From NCBI RefSeq assembly GCF_030407495.1, contig NZ_JASDDG010000002.1, forward strand, positions 62,001-126,000: a stretch of 64,000 nt of DNA, written 5' to 3'. The position numbers were made by a program, and so were the translations under genes. Below are positions 1-8,894 of the stretch, in pieces. This DNA is from Arthrobacter sp. APC 3897. Lineage in GTDB: Bacteria > Actinomycetota > Actinomycetes > Actinomycetales > Micrococcaceae. Numbering within the stretch: position 1 is the stretch's first letter; every line of letters starts with the position of its first letter. The notes under the pieces are model-generated. The model saw only the letters and a list, made by a program, of their open reading frames with translations, was not told the origin of the DNA and did not search any database.

Positions 1-198
1 AGCACCCTCCCGTCCCCCTCCGGCGGTGCCGGGATCACTGTCCGCCCGGGTCCCGCCAGCCCGTGGCTGGGCACCCCGCCGGGAATTACTGCGCTCACGG
101 CACTGGTCCTGTCCCTTGTTGTTGTGCCGCTGTTTTTTCCGCTGGCCGGGCTCGCTCTGGTACTCGCGGTCGCGGCACTGGTCCGGCGGCACCGCTGA
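1..198 (+). CDS. C-terminal end of a membrane protein, cut by window start
   Basis: Frame 1 is open from the first base to a TGA at 196-198 and gives 65 residues. The second half is a long hydrophobic stretch (ITALTALVLSLVVVPLFF, then PLAGLALVLAVAALV) ending in basic RRHR, as expected for a terminal transmembrane hairpin with a cytoplasmic tail. The first part is Pro/Gly/Ser rich and looks like a linker. The family cannot be named from this piece. The other frames here give Arg/Trp-rich products and are rejected. Confidence 0.45.
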   Translation, partial: STLPSPSGGAGITVRPGPASPWLGTPPGITALTALVLSLVVVPLFFPLAGLALVLAVAALVRRHR

Positions 199-422
199 TC
201 CGCAGCCGGCTACAACCTCGGTGTCCGTTCCCGCCGGGGAACCCTAACCAAAGGAAAGGGCGGCCGACCCTTCGCCGCACTTTGATATTTCTCCCGTTTA
301 ATGCGGCTGCAGATGAGATGAAAACGTTACTGGCTGCAAGCATATTTCGGCCTCGGTTGTGAGGCATTCTTTGACGTACGTGAACTCGCAGGTTCACTGC
401 CGCCTTCCGAAAAAGGATTCCC

Positions 423-1439
423 GTGCATCATTCTCCGCGCGCTGCTGCGCTCCTTGCCGCTTTGTGTTTCTCCATCGTCCTCAGCGGGTGCGGTTCGTCC
501 GGCGAAGCTGAAGACCCGGCCCCCGCCAATGACTCACCCCTGGCTGAATTCATGTCCTCCGCCTATGAGAGCGGGATGAGCCAGGAGGAGCAGGAGAAGG
601 AATACGCCGAGCGGGAGCGCAAGCGGGAGGACCTCGTGGCGCAGTGCATGACGGAGGAGGGGTTCGAGTACACCCCGAATGTCCAGGACGTCTCCTTTTC
701 CATGGGAACGGAAACGGAGTGGAATCCTGACTCCCGGGAATGGGTGTCCCAGTACGGCTACGGAATGATCAATTACCCCGGCCGGGATGACGAGCCCGTG
801 GCCAGCGAACAGGAATACGTCGATCCGAACGCTGATTATGTCTCCAGTTTGTCGGAATCTGAGCGAACCGCCTTCTATGAGGCGCTGCACGGCCCCACGC
901 CCGACGAAGAGGACATGCCCGCCGAGGGGGAAATGGTGGAATGGGACTGGACCACCGCGGGCTGTTACGGATGGTCGGAGAACGAAATAAACGGCGACGA
1001 CGCCGACACCACCGAGAAGCACCAGCCGCTGATTGACTCCATGAATACCCTCTACGAGGACATGATGAGTTCCCCGGAACTCACCGAGGCCGATGCCGAG
1101 TGGTCCTCCTGCATGGCTGATGCGGGACACCCGGGCTTCACGGCTCAGCTGGATGCACAGAACAGCATCAATGAAAAGATGAACTCCGCCTACGACGGGA
1201 TGAGCGCCGGCAGCAGCGCCACCGCCGAGGCTGTTGAACCCGGCGCAATGGTCGAACCGGACATGGACGGGCTGGCCGAGGAAGAAATCGCCCTCGCCCT
1301 CGCTGACCTGGACTGCCGGGAGAAGACAAATTACCGGGACACCATGGAGAGCGTGCAGTTCGAGCTCGAGCAGCAGTTCATTGATGACCATAAGGCCGAG
1401 CTGGAAGCTTTCCGCGCGGACATCGAGCAGGGCAACTGA
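423..1439 (+). CDS. Secreted lipoprotein, function unknown
   Basis: 338 residues with a type II signal peptide: a short basic n-region, a hydrophobic core and lipobox LSGC, so the mature protein should be lipid-anchored on the outer face of the membrane. The mature part is very acidic (runs such as EEQEKEYAERERKRED) and has a few Cys/Trp motifs (QCMTEEGFEY, ACGYGW-like, SSCMADAGHPGF). The GTG start at 423 is preceded by AAGGA at 413-417. The stop abuts the start of the adaptor gene at 1440, so it is the first gene of a four-gene operon with a MacAB-like exporter. It could be a substrate-capturing or accessory lipoprotein for that exporter; that role is inference from position only. Confidence 0.85.
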   Translation: MHHSPRAAALLAALCFSIVLSGCGSSGEAEDPAPANDSPLAEFMSSAYESGMSQEEQEKEYAERERKREDLVAQCMTEEGFEYTPNVQDVSFSMGTETEWNPDSREWVSQYGYGMINYPGRDDEPVASEQEYVDPNADYVSSLSESERTAFYEALHGPTPDEEDMPAEGEMVEWDWTTAGCYGWSENEINGDDADTTEKHQPLIDSMNTLYEDMMSSPELTEADAEWSSCMADAGHPGFTAQLDAQNSINEKMNSAYDGMSAGSSATAEAVEPGAMVEPDMDGLAEEEIALALADLDCREKTNYRDTMESVQFELEQQFIDDHKAELEAFRADIEQGN

Positions 1440-3050
1440 GTGGCGGGGATTGGACGCAAAGGTGCCGGCCGGCAGGCGGACCAGGCATCGGGTCTGGGGC
1501 TGCTCCTCGACGAGGAACCGGAGCAGGCCCGGGAGCAGGACGTTCCCGCGCGCTCATCAGCCCGGGCAGGCGTCATCACTGTTTTCCAGCGCAACCGGAC
1601 GCTCTGGATTGTGGCCGCGGCCGCCGTTCTGAGCCTGATTGCCGGTCTGCTGCTGGGGCGGACGCTGATCGGGCCGGCTGACGCAGCAGGCGCGGCCGAG
1701 CCTCCGGCACCGGGTCTGGTGACCGTTCCCGTGCAGTTTGGCCAGCTCAGCAATGACGTGACCATCCGCGGGGAGGTGGCCTATGCGGACCCGGTGGAAG
1801 TGCGCATTGACACCACCTCCATCGCAGGCCCCGCCGTCGTGACGGGCCAGGTGCCGGACGTGGGAGCGGAATTCAAGCCCCTGTCGATAGCCCTTGAGGT
1901 TGCCGGCCGGCCCGTCATTGTCCTGCCCGGAGAACTCCCTGCCTACCGGACCCTCTCCCTCGGCGCATCGGGCCCGGATGTGGTCCAGTTCAAGACGGCG
2001 GTTCGGACCGTGGGAATTGACGCCGGAGATCCGTCCGACCCCGTGTTCGGTGCAGACGCAGCCAGCGCCGTCGCAACCCTCTACGCCACGGCCGGGTACT
2101 CGGTCCCGGAGTCGGCGGAGGGAAGCGCCGAATCCGTCCGCGCAGCACAGGAATCCGTACGAATGGCGGAGCAGGGTTTGTCCTCGGCCCAGAACGAACT
2201 GGCTCTGACGCCGGTGGGTGCAACACCCGTGGAAATCCGGGAGGCGGATAACGCTGTCGCCGCCGCACAGCGCGAGCTGACCGCCGCCCGGCAGGCCACA
2301 CCCCCGGATGCGCTGCAGATCGGCAACCTGGTGGATGCCCTCGAACTGGCTGAACTGCGCCGCCAGCAAATCGGCGCTGACCGGACCGATGCTCCGCAGC
2401 GGGCGGCAGTTGACGCCGCCGCGGTGCAGCTTGGGCAGGCACAGGAGGAACTGGTCCGCGCCGAGCAGGCGGCGCTGCCGTCGCTGCCCGCCGGAGAGGT
2501 GCTGTATCTGGCCCAGCTGCCCCGCCGGGTCGACACCGTCACCACCGAGCGCGGCTCCATCTTGGAGGGATCCTCCATGACGGTCTCCGGCGCAACTCTG
2601 GGACTGTCCGGATCCGCGGCGGAAGCCGATGCGCGTCTCCTTAAGGCCGGAGACAAAGCATCCTTTGACCTGCCGGACGGCACCGCGCACCCGGCCACCA
2701 TTACCTCTGTGGCGGCCGGCGAGGGAGACTCGGCGCGGTGGACCGTTCAGCTGCAGCCGGATCCCCTGGCCCCGGAGCAAATTTCGGAACTCCAGGGAAC
2801 CAACGTTCGCGTGTCGATCGCCGTCGGTGCCACGGACGGCGAGGTTTTGTCCGTCCCCTACGCGGCGCTCACTTCCGGGCCCGGGGGCGAAACCCGCGTG
2901 GAAGTGGTGGCGGGAGACCCCCGCGAGGGTGAACGGACGGCCACCCGTCTGGTGGTGGTCCGCAGCGGATTGGCGACTCCCGGTGCGGTGGAAGTCATCC
3001 CGGTGGAAGGAGAACTGGCCGAAGGAGATCTGGTTGTGGTGGGGACGTGA
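1440..3050 (+). CDS. HlyD/MacA-like efflux adaptor subunit with peptidoglycan-binding-like domain
   Basis: 536 residues. A cytoplasmic N-terminus of about 54 residues precedes one transmembrane helix (about 55-77). Outside are a barrel/lipoyl-like region, a segment resembling a peptidoglycan-binding domain around 160-220 (LGASGPDVVQFKTAV) and an Ala/Gln/Glu-rich coiled coil at about 230-345. The C-terminus is beta-rich. This is the order seen in actinobacterial adaptor proteins that partner MacB-type ABC exporters. The GTG start directly follows the lipoprotein stop, and the 3' end overlaps the ATPase gene by 4 bp (GTGA), which argues for translational coupling. The exported substrate is unknown; antimicrobial peptide or cell-envelope compound export is typical of the family. 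Confidence 0.85.
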   Translation: MAGIGRKGAGRQADQASGLGLLLDEEPEQAREQDVPARSSARAGVITVFQRNRTLWIVAAAAVLSLIAGLLLGRTLIGPADAAGAAEPPAPGLVTVPVQFGQLSNDVTIRGEVAYADPVEVRIDTTSIAGPAVVTGQVPDVGAEFKPLSIALEVAGRPVIVLPGELPAYRTLSLGASGPDVVQFKTAVRTVGIDAGDPSDPVFGADAASAVATLYATAGYSVPESAEGSAESVRAAQESVRMAEQGLSSAQNELALTPVGATPVEIREADNAVAAAQRELTAARQATPPDALQIGNLVDALELAELRRQQIGADRTDAPQRAAVDAAAVQLGQAQEELVRAEQAALPSLPAGEVLYLAQLPRRVDTVTTERGSILEGSSMTVSGATLGLSGSAAEADARLLKAGDKASFDLPDGTAHPATITSVAAGEGDSARWTVQLQPDPLAPEQISELQGTNVRVSIAVGATDGEVLSVPYAALTSGPGGETRVEVVAGDPREGERTATRLVVVRSGLATPGAVEVIPVEGELAEGDLVVVGT

Positions 3051-3724
3051 GTGTTCCCCTCCTGGAACTGCGTGATGTCACGAGGTCTTTTCCCGGACCG
3101 CCCGAAGTGCAGGCCCTGAAAGGCATCAACCTCACGGTGCAGCAGGGCGACTACGTGTCGATTGTGGGCCCCAGCGGCTCCGGCAAATCCACCATGCTCA
3201 ATATCCTTGGCCTGCTGGACCGGCCCAGCGTGGGCGAGTACCGCTTTGACGGCCATCTGACCGGGGTTCTGGACGAGGACATCCGGGCTGCCGTCCGAGC
3301 CCAGCGCATCGGGTTTGTTTTCCAGGCCTTTCACCTTATGCCGCGGCGGTCAGTTCTGGAGAACGTGATGATGCCCATGCTGTACAGCGGAACCCCGCGC
3401 GTGGAACGTGCCGACCGTGCCCGGGAGGCGCTTCAGCGCGTCGGTCTGGGCCACCGGATCGATTTCCTGCCCGGCACCCTCTCGGGAGGCGAACGCCAGC
3501 GCGTGGCTGTGGCACGCGCCGTCGTCACCCGCCCCAGCGTGCTCCTGGCCGACGAACCCACCGGCAACCTCGACGGCGGCACCACCCAGGATGTCATGGC
3601 ACTGTTCGAAGAACTGGTGACCGACGGGCTGGCCCTGGTCATCATCACGCACGATCAGGGGGTAGCCCGGCGCGCACCCCGGTGCGTCCGGATTGCAGAC
3701 GGAAGGGTGGTAACACCCGCATGA
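3047..3724 (+). CDS. MacB/LolD-type ABC transporter ATP-binding protein
   Basis: 225 residues, the usual size for a stand-alone MacB/LolD-like ATPase. Walker A GPSGSGKST is at 41-49, the Q-loop FQAF near 92, the ABC signature LSGGERQR at 145-152, Walker B VLLADEPTGNLD from 165 and a switch His in IITHDQG. It hydrolyses ATP to drive the permease encoded next. The GTG start overlaps the adaptor stop, and its own stop overlaps the ATG of the permease (ATGA at 3721-3724). All catalytic motifs are intact. Confidence 0.95.
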   Translation: MSVPLLELRDVTRSFPGPPEVQALKGINLTVQQGDYVSIVGPSGSGKSTMLNILGLLDRPSVGEYRFDGHLTGVLDEDIRAAVRAQRIGFVFQAFHLMPRRSVLENVMMPMLYSGTPRVERADRAREALQRVGLGHRIDFLPGTLSGGERQRVAVARAVVTRPSVLLADEPTGNLDGGTTQDVMALFEELVTDGLALVIITHDQGVARRAPRCVRIADGRVVTPA

Positions 3725-5013
3725 AGCTCGCCCGCGCCGTACGAGACCGCGCCCCCGCCGCTTCGCCGGCTGCAGGACTCCTTTCACCCGTTCCTTCCGC
3801 AGACCGCTTCAGCTTCATTGACCTGCTGATCGAGGCCACCTCCGACCTCGGAACACGGCCCGGCCGGCTCCTGATGACGCTGGCCGGAACCATCCTCGGC
3901 ATCGGAGCCCTGGTGGCCACCCTGGGCTTCGCCCAGACCACCGCCGGACAGCTGGCCAAACAATTCGATGCCTTCGCAGCCACCCAGGTCATCGCGTCTC
4001 CGGCCACGGCCCAGAACTCCGACGGCAACAGTGTTGCCACCGCTACCCTCCCCTGGGACGCTGTGGAACGCATGGAACGCCTTTCCGGAATTGAACAGGC
4101 AGCTTTGATCACGGAAGTGAAACTCCGTGAGGGCACCGTCACCGCGGTTCCCGTCAATGATCCTTCCGCACCCCTCACCGCACCGCCGCGGGTTTTTGCC
4201 GCCTCCCCCGGACTCATCGACACACTGGAGGGAACCGTCCTGCACGGCCGGCTCTTCGACACCGGACATGACCAGCGGCAGGACCGCGTGGCGGTACTGG
4301 GCAACCGGCTCGCGGACCGTCTTGGCATCACCCGGGTGGATTCCCAGCCGTCCATCTTCATTGACGGCCTGCCCTACGCCGTCGTCGGTGTCTTCGGCGA
4401 CATCCGGCAGCGCTCCGAGCTGCTGGAGAGCGTGGTCATCTCCACCGGCGCCGCCCGGTCAGACTTTGGCCTGGCCGCGCCGGGAGAGGTGCAGGCCCGC
4501 ATCGCCATTGGCGCCGGACCGCAGGTGGCTGAGCAGGCTGCCCTGTCCCTCTCGCCGGATGAGCCCGAACGCATCGACGTCGCCGCCCCGCAGGGAAGGT
4601 CCCAGCTCGCAGGCAATGTCCAGGCGGACGTCAACCTCATTTTTGTGGTGCTGTCCGTGGTGGTGCTTCTGGCCGGAGGCGTCGGCATTGCGAATGTGAC
4701 CATGCTTTCCGTCATGGAACGCACCGGGGAAATCGGCCTGCGCCGTGCCATCGGTGCCACCCGTCGGCAAATTGCCGCGCAGTTTGTCGCGGAGTCGGTC
4801 ATCATCGGGCTTCTGGGCGGGGTACTCGGCGCAGCCGCAGGGGTTTTCGCCGTCATCGGCATCTCCCTGTCCCAGCAGTGGACCCCCGTGCTTGACCCGC
4901 TGCCCGCCTGCGGCGGGGCGCTCCTCGGAGCGCTGGTCGGGCTCGTTGCCGGCGGGTTCCCGGCCCGCAAGGCCACGAGCATTGAGCCCGTCGCGGCCCT
5001 GCGGGGAGCCTAG
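3721..5013 (+). CDS. MacB-like ABC transporter permease (FtsX domain)
   Basis: 430 residues from the ATG at 3721, which overlaps the ATPase stop; an upstream in-frame start at 3682 lies inside the ATPase gene and is less likely. One transmembrane helix near residues 45-65 (LLMTLAGTILGIGALVATLGF) is followed by a large extracytoplasmic domain of about 220 residues. Three C-terminal helices carry the FtsX-type region with ANVTMLSVMERTGEIGLRRAIGATRRQI, the conserved coupling segment of MacB permeases. It completes the lipoprotein-adaptor-ATPase-permease operon and ends just before the convergent gldA. Confidence 0.92.
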   Translation: MKLARAVRDRAPAASPAAGLLSPVPSADRFSFIDLLIEATSDLGTRPGRLLMTLAGTILGIGALVATLGFAQTTAGQLAKQFDAFAATQVIASPATAQNSDGNSVATATLPWDAVERMERLSGIEQAALITEVKLREGTVTAVPVNDPSAPLTAPPRVFAASPGLIDTLEGTVLHGRLFDTGHDQRQDRVAVLGNRLADRLGITRVDSQPSIFIDGLPYAVVGVFGDIRQRSELLESVVISTGAARSDFGLAAPGEVQARIAIGAGPQVAEQAALSLSPDEPERIDVAAPQGRSQLAGNVQADVNLIFVVLSVVVLLAGGVGIANVTMLSVMERTGEIGLRRAIGATRRQIAAQFVAESVIIGLLGGVLGAAAGVFAVIGISLSQQWTPVLDPLPACGGALLGALVGLVAGGFPARKATSIEPVAALRGA

Positions 5014-5033
5014 CGCCGCCCCCTAAACGAACA

Positions 5034-6179
5034 TCAATGCGCCTTGTACGGCACCGGTTCCGGCAGCCCGGCCTCACTGCGCACCCGGCGGGAGAACCGT
5101 TCAATGGATTTCAGTGCGGCTTTGACGTCGGCCGGGCCAACGTCGAAGGGCATGGACTTCATCGTCTCGCCGGGGACAGTGGCGGCCTCCGCCACGAGGT
5201 CCAGTTCCCGCGCGTCGTCCACGGACAAACCCACCTCGGTGAGGGTGTTCGGCAGGCCCACTCGCGTGGTGAACTCCACAAAGTCACGAATCTCCGCCGT
5301 AGGAGCACCCTCCAGCACCAGCTGCGTCAGTGAACCGATGTTGACCTTCTGTCCGTGGGCCAGGCCGTGCGTCTGGGGTGCTGCGGTCAGTCCGTTGTGG
5401 ATGGCATGGGCTGCCGCCAGTCCGCCTGACTCGAACCCCAGGCCGGAGAGGAGGGTATTGGCTTCGATCACCTTTTCCAGCGCCGGGGTCACCAGGTTGT
5501 CCCGGACGGCGTCCAGTGCGGGAAGTGCGAACTCCCACAACACGTCCCAGCTCAGCCGCGCCAATGCGGTGCCGGTCTCGGTGGGCAGCCCGCCGGCCAT
5601 GGTCAGCGAGAAGGACGCAGCCGTAGCCCGTGCTTCCAGCCAGGTGGCCAGCGCGTCGCCTACCCCGTAAGCCAGGAAGGACGCCGGGGCGTTGGCCACA
5701 ATCTGCGAGTCCACCAGCACCAGGTCCGGGTTCCGGGTGAAGAACCGGTATTCCTCGAACGCTCCGTCCGCGGTGTAAACGACGGCGAGCGCCGACGTCG
5801 GCGCGTCGGTGGAGGCGACGGTGGGGACCGATGCCCAGCGGATTCCGGCCGCATCACCGGCGGCCTTGCACGCATCGATGGTGCTGCCGCCGCCCACCCC
5901 CACCACCACGTCAGCCTTGGCCGACCGGATGGCACCGGTCAGCCGGTCAATCTCCGCGGCCGTAGGCGTTCCGTTGAAGACCTCGCGGGTGAGCGGGAGT
6001 TCGGCAATCCGGAGGGAGGTGCCAATGTCATGCCCCACAAAACCCCAAACGACGTCGTCGGCCACCAGCAGGGGTGTCTTGCCAACCTGGCTGAGGAATT
6101 CACCGAGCCGGTGGATGGCGCCGGCGCCCTGCACATAGCGGCCGGGACTGATGACGGTACGTACTGGTGTCTGCTTCAT
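5034..6179 (-). CDS. gldA: Glycerol dehydrogenase (iron/zinc-containing alcohol dehydrogenase family)
   Basis: 381 residues. The family oxidises glycerol to dihydroxyacetone with NAD. Nucleotide-binding GGGSTIDACKAAGD, followed by PTVASTDAPTSALAVVY, is the GldA/dehydroquinate-synthase-like core. The metal site is represented by HAIHNGL and THGLAHGQKVNIG. The start MKQTPVR at 6179 has CAGGAG about 6 bp upstream and matches the family N-terminus; the frame is open further upstream without support. It is monocistronic, divergent from the umuDC operon. Exact substrate could be another small polyol. Confidence 0.87.
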   Translation of the reverse strand: MKQTPVRTVISPGRYVQGAGAIHRLGEFLSQVGKTPLLVADDVVWGFVGHDIGTSLRIAELPLTREVFNGTPTAAEIDRLTGAIRSAKADVVVGVGGGSTIDACKAAGDAAGIRWASVPTVASTDAPTSALAVVYTADGAFEEYRFFTRNPDLVLVDSQIVANAPASFLAYGVGDALATWLEARATAASFSLTMAGGLPTETGTALARLSWDVLWEFALPALDAVRDNLVTPALEKVIEANTLLSGLGFESGGLAAAHAIHNGLTAAPQTHGLAHGQKVNIGSLTQLVLEGAPTAEIRDFVEFTTRVGLPNTLTEVGLSVDDARELDLVAEAATVPGETMKSMPFDVGPADVKAALKSIERFSRRVRSEAGLPEPVPYKAH

Positions 6180-6329
6180 CGTGAACTCCTGGGGCGGTTT
6201 CGGAAACGGTGATTCGGGAACAGCAGCTGGCTGGTGCCAGCGTAGGGGGCCGTTTCCGCTGCGGCCAGACACAGTGGACATGAGCGGGCGGGCGCACGGA
6301 ATTTCGAGTGGATGCTACTCTGAGATCAT

Positions 6330-6345
6330 TCGAAGGTGTGTTCTA
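6330..6345 (+). promoter_or_regulatory. Candidate LexA (SOS) box upstream of umuDC
   Basis: The 16-mer TCGAAGGTGTGTTCTA matches the actinobacterial/Gram-positive SOS consensus TCGAAC-N4-GTTCGA at 10 of 12 fixed positions. It lies 13 bp before the GTG of the umuD-like gene, just upstream of AGGGAGG. Position and target make LexA repression likely. Confidence 0.62.
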
Positions 6346-6358
6346 GGGAGGTTGTGCG

Positions 6359-6790
6359 GTGCCCGTCTTTTCTTCCGCTCCCGCGCCGCATTCAGGCGGC
6401 GCGAAGGAGCAGCCGCCGTCCCGGGGTTCAACGCTTCCGGCCGGGTTCGCCTCCCCCGCCCAGGACTATTACGACGCCGGCATTGACCTGAACCGGCATC
6501 TGATCCGTGATGCCACCTCCACCTTCATCATGCGGGTCTCCGGAGACGCGATGGACGGAGCAGGCATCAGCGACGGCGACGAGTTGATTGTGGACCGGTC
6601 CCTGACACCCAAAGACGGCTCCGTCGTCGTCGCCGTGCTCAACGGAGAGCTGATCATTCGGCGGCTGCTGCTTACCGGGCAGGGGATCTTCCTGCACGCG
6701 GACAGCCCGGGTTCAAAGGACATCAGGGTGCCGGATCCGGCGGAGCTTTCCGTCTGGGGCGTTGCAACCCGGTGCCTTCACCATGTCTGA
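6359..6790 (+). CDS. umuD: UmuD-like S24-family protein lacking the Ser-Lys catalytic dyad
   Basis: 143 residues aligning along the whole of UmuD, the RecA-activated self-cleaving subunit of DNA polymerase V. The cleavage region is kept ([11 protein letters not shown], Ala28-Gly29), as are the flanking MRVSGDAM and [12 protein letters not shown]. However, the catalytic serine of the SGDSM motif is Ala64 (GCG at 6548-6550), and the catalytic lysine position is Arg101 (IIRRLLL). Self-cleavage is therefore not expected. The GTG start has AGGGAGG 7-8 bp upstream. It sits 26 bp before umuC behind a candidate SOS box. It may act as a fixed UmuD or UmuD'-like partner of UmuC; that is inference. Confidence 0.85.
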   Translation: MPVFSSAPAPHSGGAKEQPPSRGSTLPAGFASPAQDYYDAGIDLNRHLIRDATSTFIMRVSGDAMDGAGISDGDELIVDRSLTPKDGSVVVAVLNGELIIRRLLLTGQGIFLHADSPGSKDIRVPDPAELSVWGVATRCLHHV

Positions 6791-6816
6791 CGCGCCGCTG
6801 GAACACGAAGTGCGCC

Positions 6817-8103
6817 ATGGCTGAGCGGCACCGCATCGCACTGGTGGACGTCAACAGTTTCTACGTCTCCTGCGAGCGCGTCTTCGACCCCCGGCTGGCC
6901 GGCATTCCCGTGGTGGTGCTCTCCAACAATGACGGCTGTGTGGTGGCGCGTTCCGATGAGGCCAAGGCCCTGGGCATCAAGACCGGTGAGCCGTGGTTCA
7001 AGCTGGCCGAGGCTGCCCCGAAACTGGGGCTGGTGCAGCGCTCCAGCAACTATGAGCTGTACGGGGACCTGAGTTCGCGCGTGATGCAGCTGCTGTCCCG
7101 GTTCTCCTCCGAGCAGGAGATCTACTCCATCGACGAGTGTTTCCTGCACCTGCACGGCACCGACGATGAGCTGCGGGGCCGGGGCACTGACATCCGGGCT
7201 GCCGTGGCGAAGAATATTGGCCTGCCGGTCTGCGTGGGGATCGGCCCCACTAAAACCCTGGCCAAATTTGCGAACCGGATTGCCAAGCAGAATCCCCATA
7301 TGGGAGGGGTCTGCAACCTTGATGCCCTGGATCCCGCCGTCGTCGACACCATCATGTCCCGTGTCCCGGTCACCGGACTGTGGGGCGTGGGCTCCCGCAA
7401 CGGCACCCGGCTGAACGCGCTGGGCATCCACACCGTCGCAGATCTGCGGGACGCCGATCCGGCGGTCATCCGGGCTAAGTTTTCGGTGGTGCTGCAGCGC
7501 ACGGTGCTGGAGCTGAACGGCACTTCCTGCATTCCCATGGACACCGAGTCCGCGGATAAGCAGCAGGTCCTGTTTTCCCGCAGCTTTGCAACGCCCGTGA
7601 CAACGCGTGAGTCGATGCGCCAGGTCATGAGCCTGTACGCCCAGAAAGCGGCCATCCGGCTGGCCAGGGAGGGACAGCTGGCCGGGGTGATGACGGTCTT
7701 CGCCTCCACGTCACGGTTCAGCGGTACAGATGCGTCCTCGCCTTCGGCCACGGTCCGGCTGCAGCGGCCCACTGCGGATCCGCTGATGCTCACCCGGGCC
7801 GCGATTGACGCCATGGATCCCCGGATGGTGGAGGGTGCCCGGTATGCCAAGGCCGGGATCATGCTCACCGGCCTCTCCCCCGCCGGAGCCGAACCGGTGT
7901 TTGACCTGTTTGACGCCGGACCCGAGCAGAAGGACATCGGTCCGCTCCTGGCGAAGGTTACGGACAAGTACGGTGCCGCGAGCATTGGCCTGGGTCTGGC
8001 CGGGATGTCCACGGCAAAGCCGGACTGGACCATGGCGCGGAACTTCGCCTCGCCGCGCTACACCACGGAATGGTCGGACCTGCCGGTGGTGAAGGCCGTT
8101 TAG
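6817..8103 (+). CDS. umuC: Y-family translesion DNA polymerase, UmuC subunit
   Basis: 428 residues, close to the 422 of E. coli UmuC. Catalytic acidic residues are visible in [18 protein letters not shown] and YSIDECFL. The thumb has helix-hairpin-helix-like [20 protein letters not shown], a little-finger domain follows, and the C-terminal [20 protein letters not shown] matches the UmuC-specific DUF4113 tail. It copies past damaged bases during SOS induction. The ATG at 6817 was chosen over an upstream in-frame ATG that lies inside umuD. Co-transcribed with the umuD-like gene; its 3' end overlaps the convergent gene by 4 bp. Confidence 0.93.
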   Translation: MAERHRIALVDVNSFYVSCERVFDPRLAGIPVVVLSNNDGCVVARSDEAKALGIKTGEPWFKLAEAAPKLGLVQRSSNYELYGDLSSRVMQLLSRFSSEQEIYSIDECFLHLHGTDDELRGRGTDIRAAVAKNIGLPVCVGIGPTKTLAKFANRIAKQNPHMGGVCNLDALDPAVVDTIMSRVPVTGLWGVGSRNGTRLNALGIHTVADLRDADPAVIRAKFSVVLQRTVLELNGTSCIPMDTESADKQQVLFSRSFATPVTTRESMRQVMSLYAQKAAIRLAREGQLAGVMTVFASTSRFSGTDASSPSATVRLQRPTADPLMLTRAAIDAMDPRMVEGARYAKAGIMLTGLSPAGAEPVFDLFDAGPEQKDIGPLLAKVTDKYGAASIGLGLAGMSTAKPDWTMARNFASPRYTTEWSDLPVVKAV

Positions 8104-8468
8104 CGGTCTTTGCCGTCCACGGATTCCAAGACCGCATGTTCCGCCGCCCGGCCGGCTTTGACCGATGCCGCGATCACCAACCCCAGAGCAACCAGGCAGC
8201 AGGTCAGGGCGATGACGGCACCGGTTTCATCCGTAATGCCGGGAATCACCAGCGACAGAACACCGGCGAGTGCGAAGGCTGCACTCGAAGCATGCAGGAG
8301 AGGCCGTGCCGCACGGTGCCCGGCCAGCCATGCCTCTTCTGAATGGGCCACATAGCCCACCCAGAGTCCAACGGCTGAATTCACCCCGAGCTTGCCCCGT
8401 GCGGTTGCTTCCGCCGTCCAGGACACGGCTATGGCGGACACGATCAAGACTATTTCCAGTAACCCCAT
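8100..8468 (-). CDS. Small integral membrane protein, unknown
   Basis: 122 residues from ATG 8468 ([17 protein letters not shown]). Four hydrophobic segments are visible: the N-terminus, a segment near [31 protein letters not shown] and [19 protein letters not shown] charged tail follows ([17 protein letters not shown]). I do not recognise a family. It starts 10 bp after the PadR gene stop and may be the third gene of a unit with 8895-9338 and 8479-8892. The frame is open upstream to 8660, but that part overlaps the PadR gene. Confidence 0.6.
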   Translation of the reverse strand: MGLLEIVLIVSAIAVSWTAEATARGKLGVNSAVGLWVGYVAHSEEAWLAGHRAARPLLHASSAAFALAGVLSLVIPGITDETGAVIALTCCLVALGLVIAASVKAGRAAEHAVLESVDGKDR

Positions 8469-8478
8469 GCGGGGGAGT

Positions 8479-8892
8479 CTAGCCGCGGGCTGCGCCGAGG
8501 CCGCTAATCCCCCCGGGCCGACCGTCCGCACCCCTGCCGGATTGGGGGTCCGAAAGCTCAACGAGACTGGCGGTGATTCCTGCCAGGAACTGTACGCCCA
8601 GGCCCGTGAGCGAGATTTCCTTGCGCTTGGCCCCGGTGCGCGGAACATCAACCTCCGCACTGTGCAGGAGTCCGGTGTCCTGCAGTCTCTTCAGAGCGCG
8701 GTAGAGACTGCGTTCGGTAATCTGCCAGCCGCTGGTTGCCGCAATGTCTGCTGCAACACTGGCCACGGTCACCGGTTGCCGCTCGGCGACCGCCCGCAGA
8801 ATGACCGGCGTCAGCATGGATTTCTTGTAAGTCTCCACCCAGGATTCAACCCGGGCTTCCACCCATTCCTGTTCCTCGCCGGGATGCGGCAC
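8479..8892 (-). CDS. PadR-type winged-helix transcriptional regulator
   Basis: 137 residues from a GTG at 8892, 2 bp after the stop of the membrane-protein gene. The segment TYKKSMLTPVILRAVAE, then ERSLYRALKRLQDTGLLHSAEV and RKEISLTGLGVQFL, is the PadR winged helix: helix, recognition helix and wing, followed by the ISLTGxG signature. These dimeric regulators often control the membrane protein or transporter beside them. The C-terminus is short, so this is a minimal PadR. No operator was identified. The target is probably its own operon (inference). Confidence 0.75.
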   Translation of the reverse strand: MPHPGEEQEWVEARVESWVETYKKSMLTPVILRAVAERQPVTVASVAADIAATSGWQITERSLYRALKRLQDTGLLHSAEVDVPRTGAKRKEISLTGLGVQFLAGITASLVELSDPQSGRGADGRPGGISGLGAARG

Positions 8893-8894
8893 GC

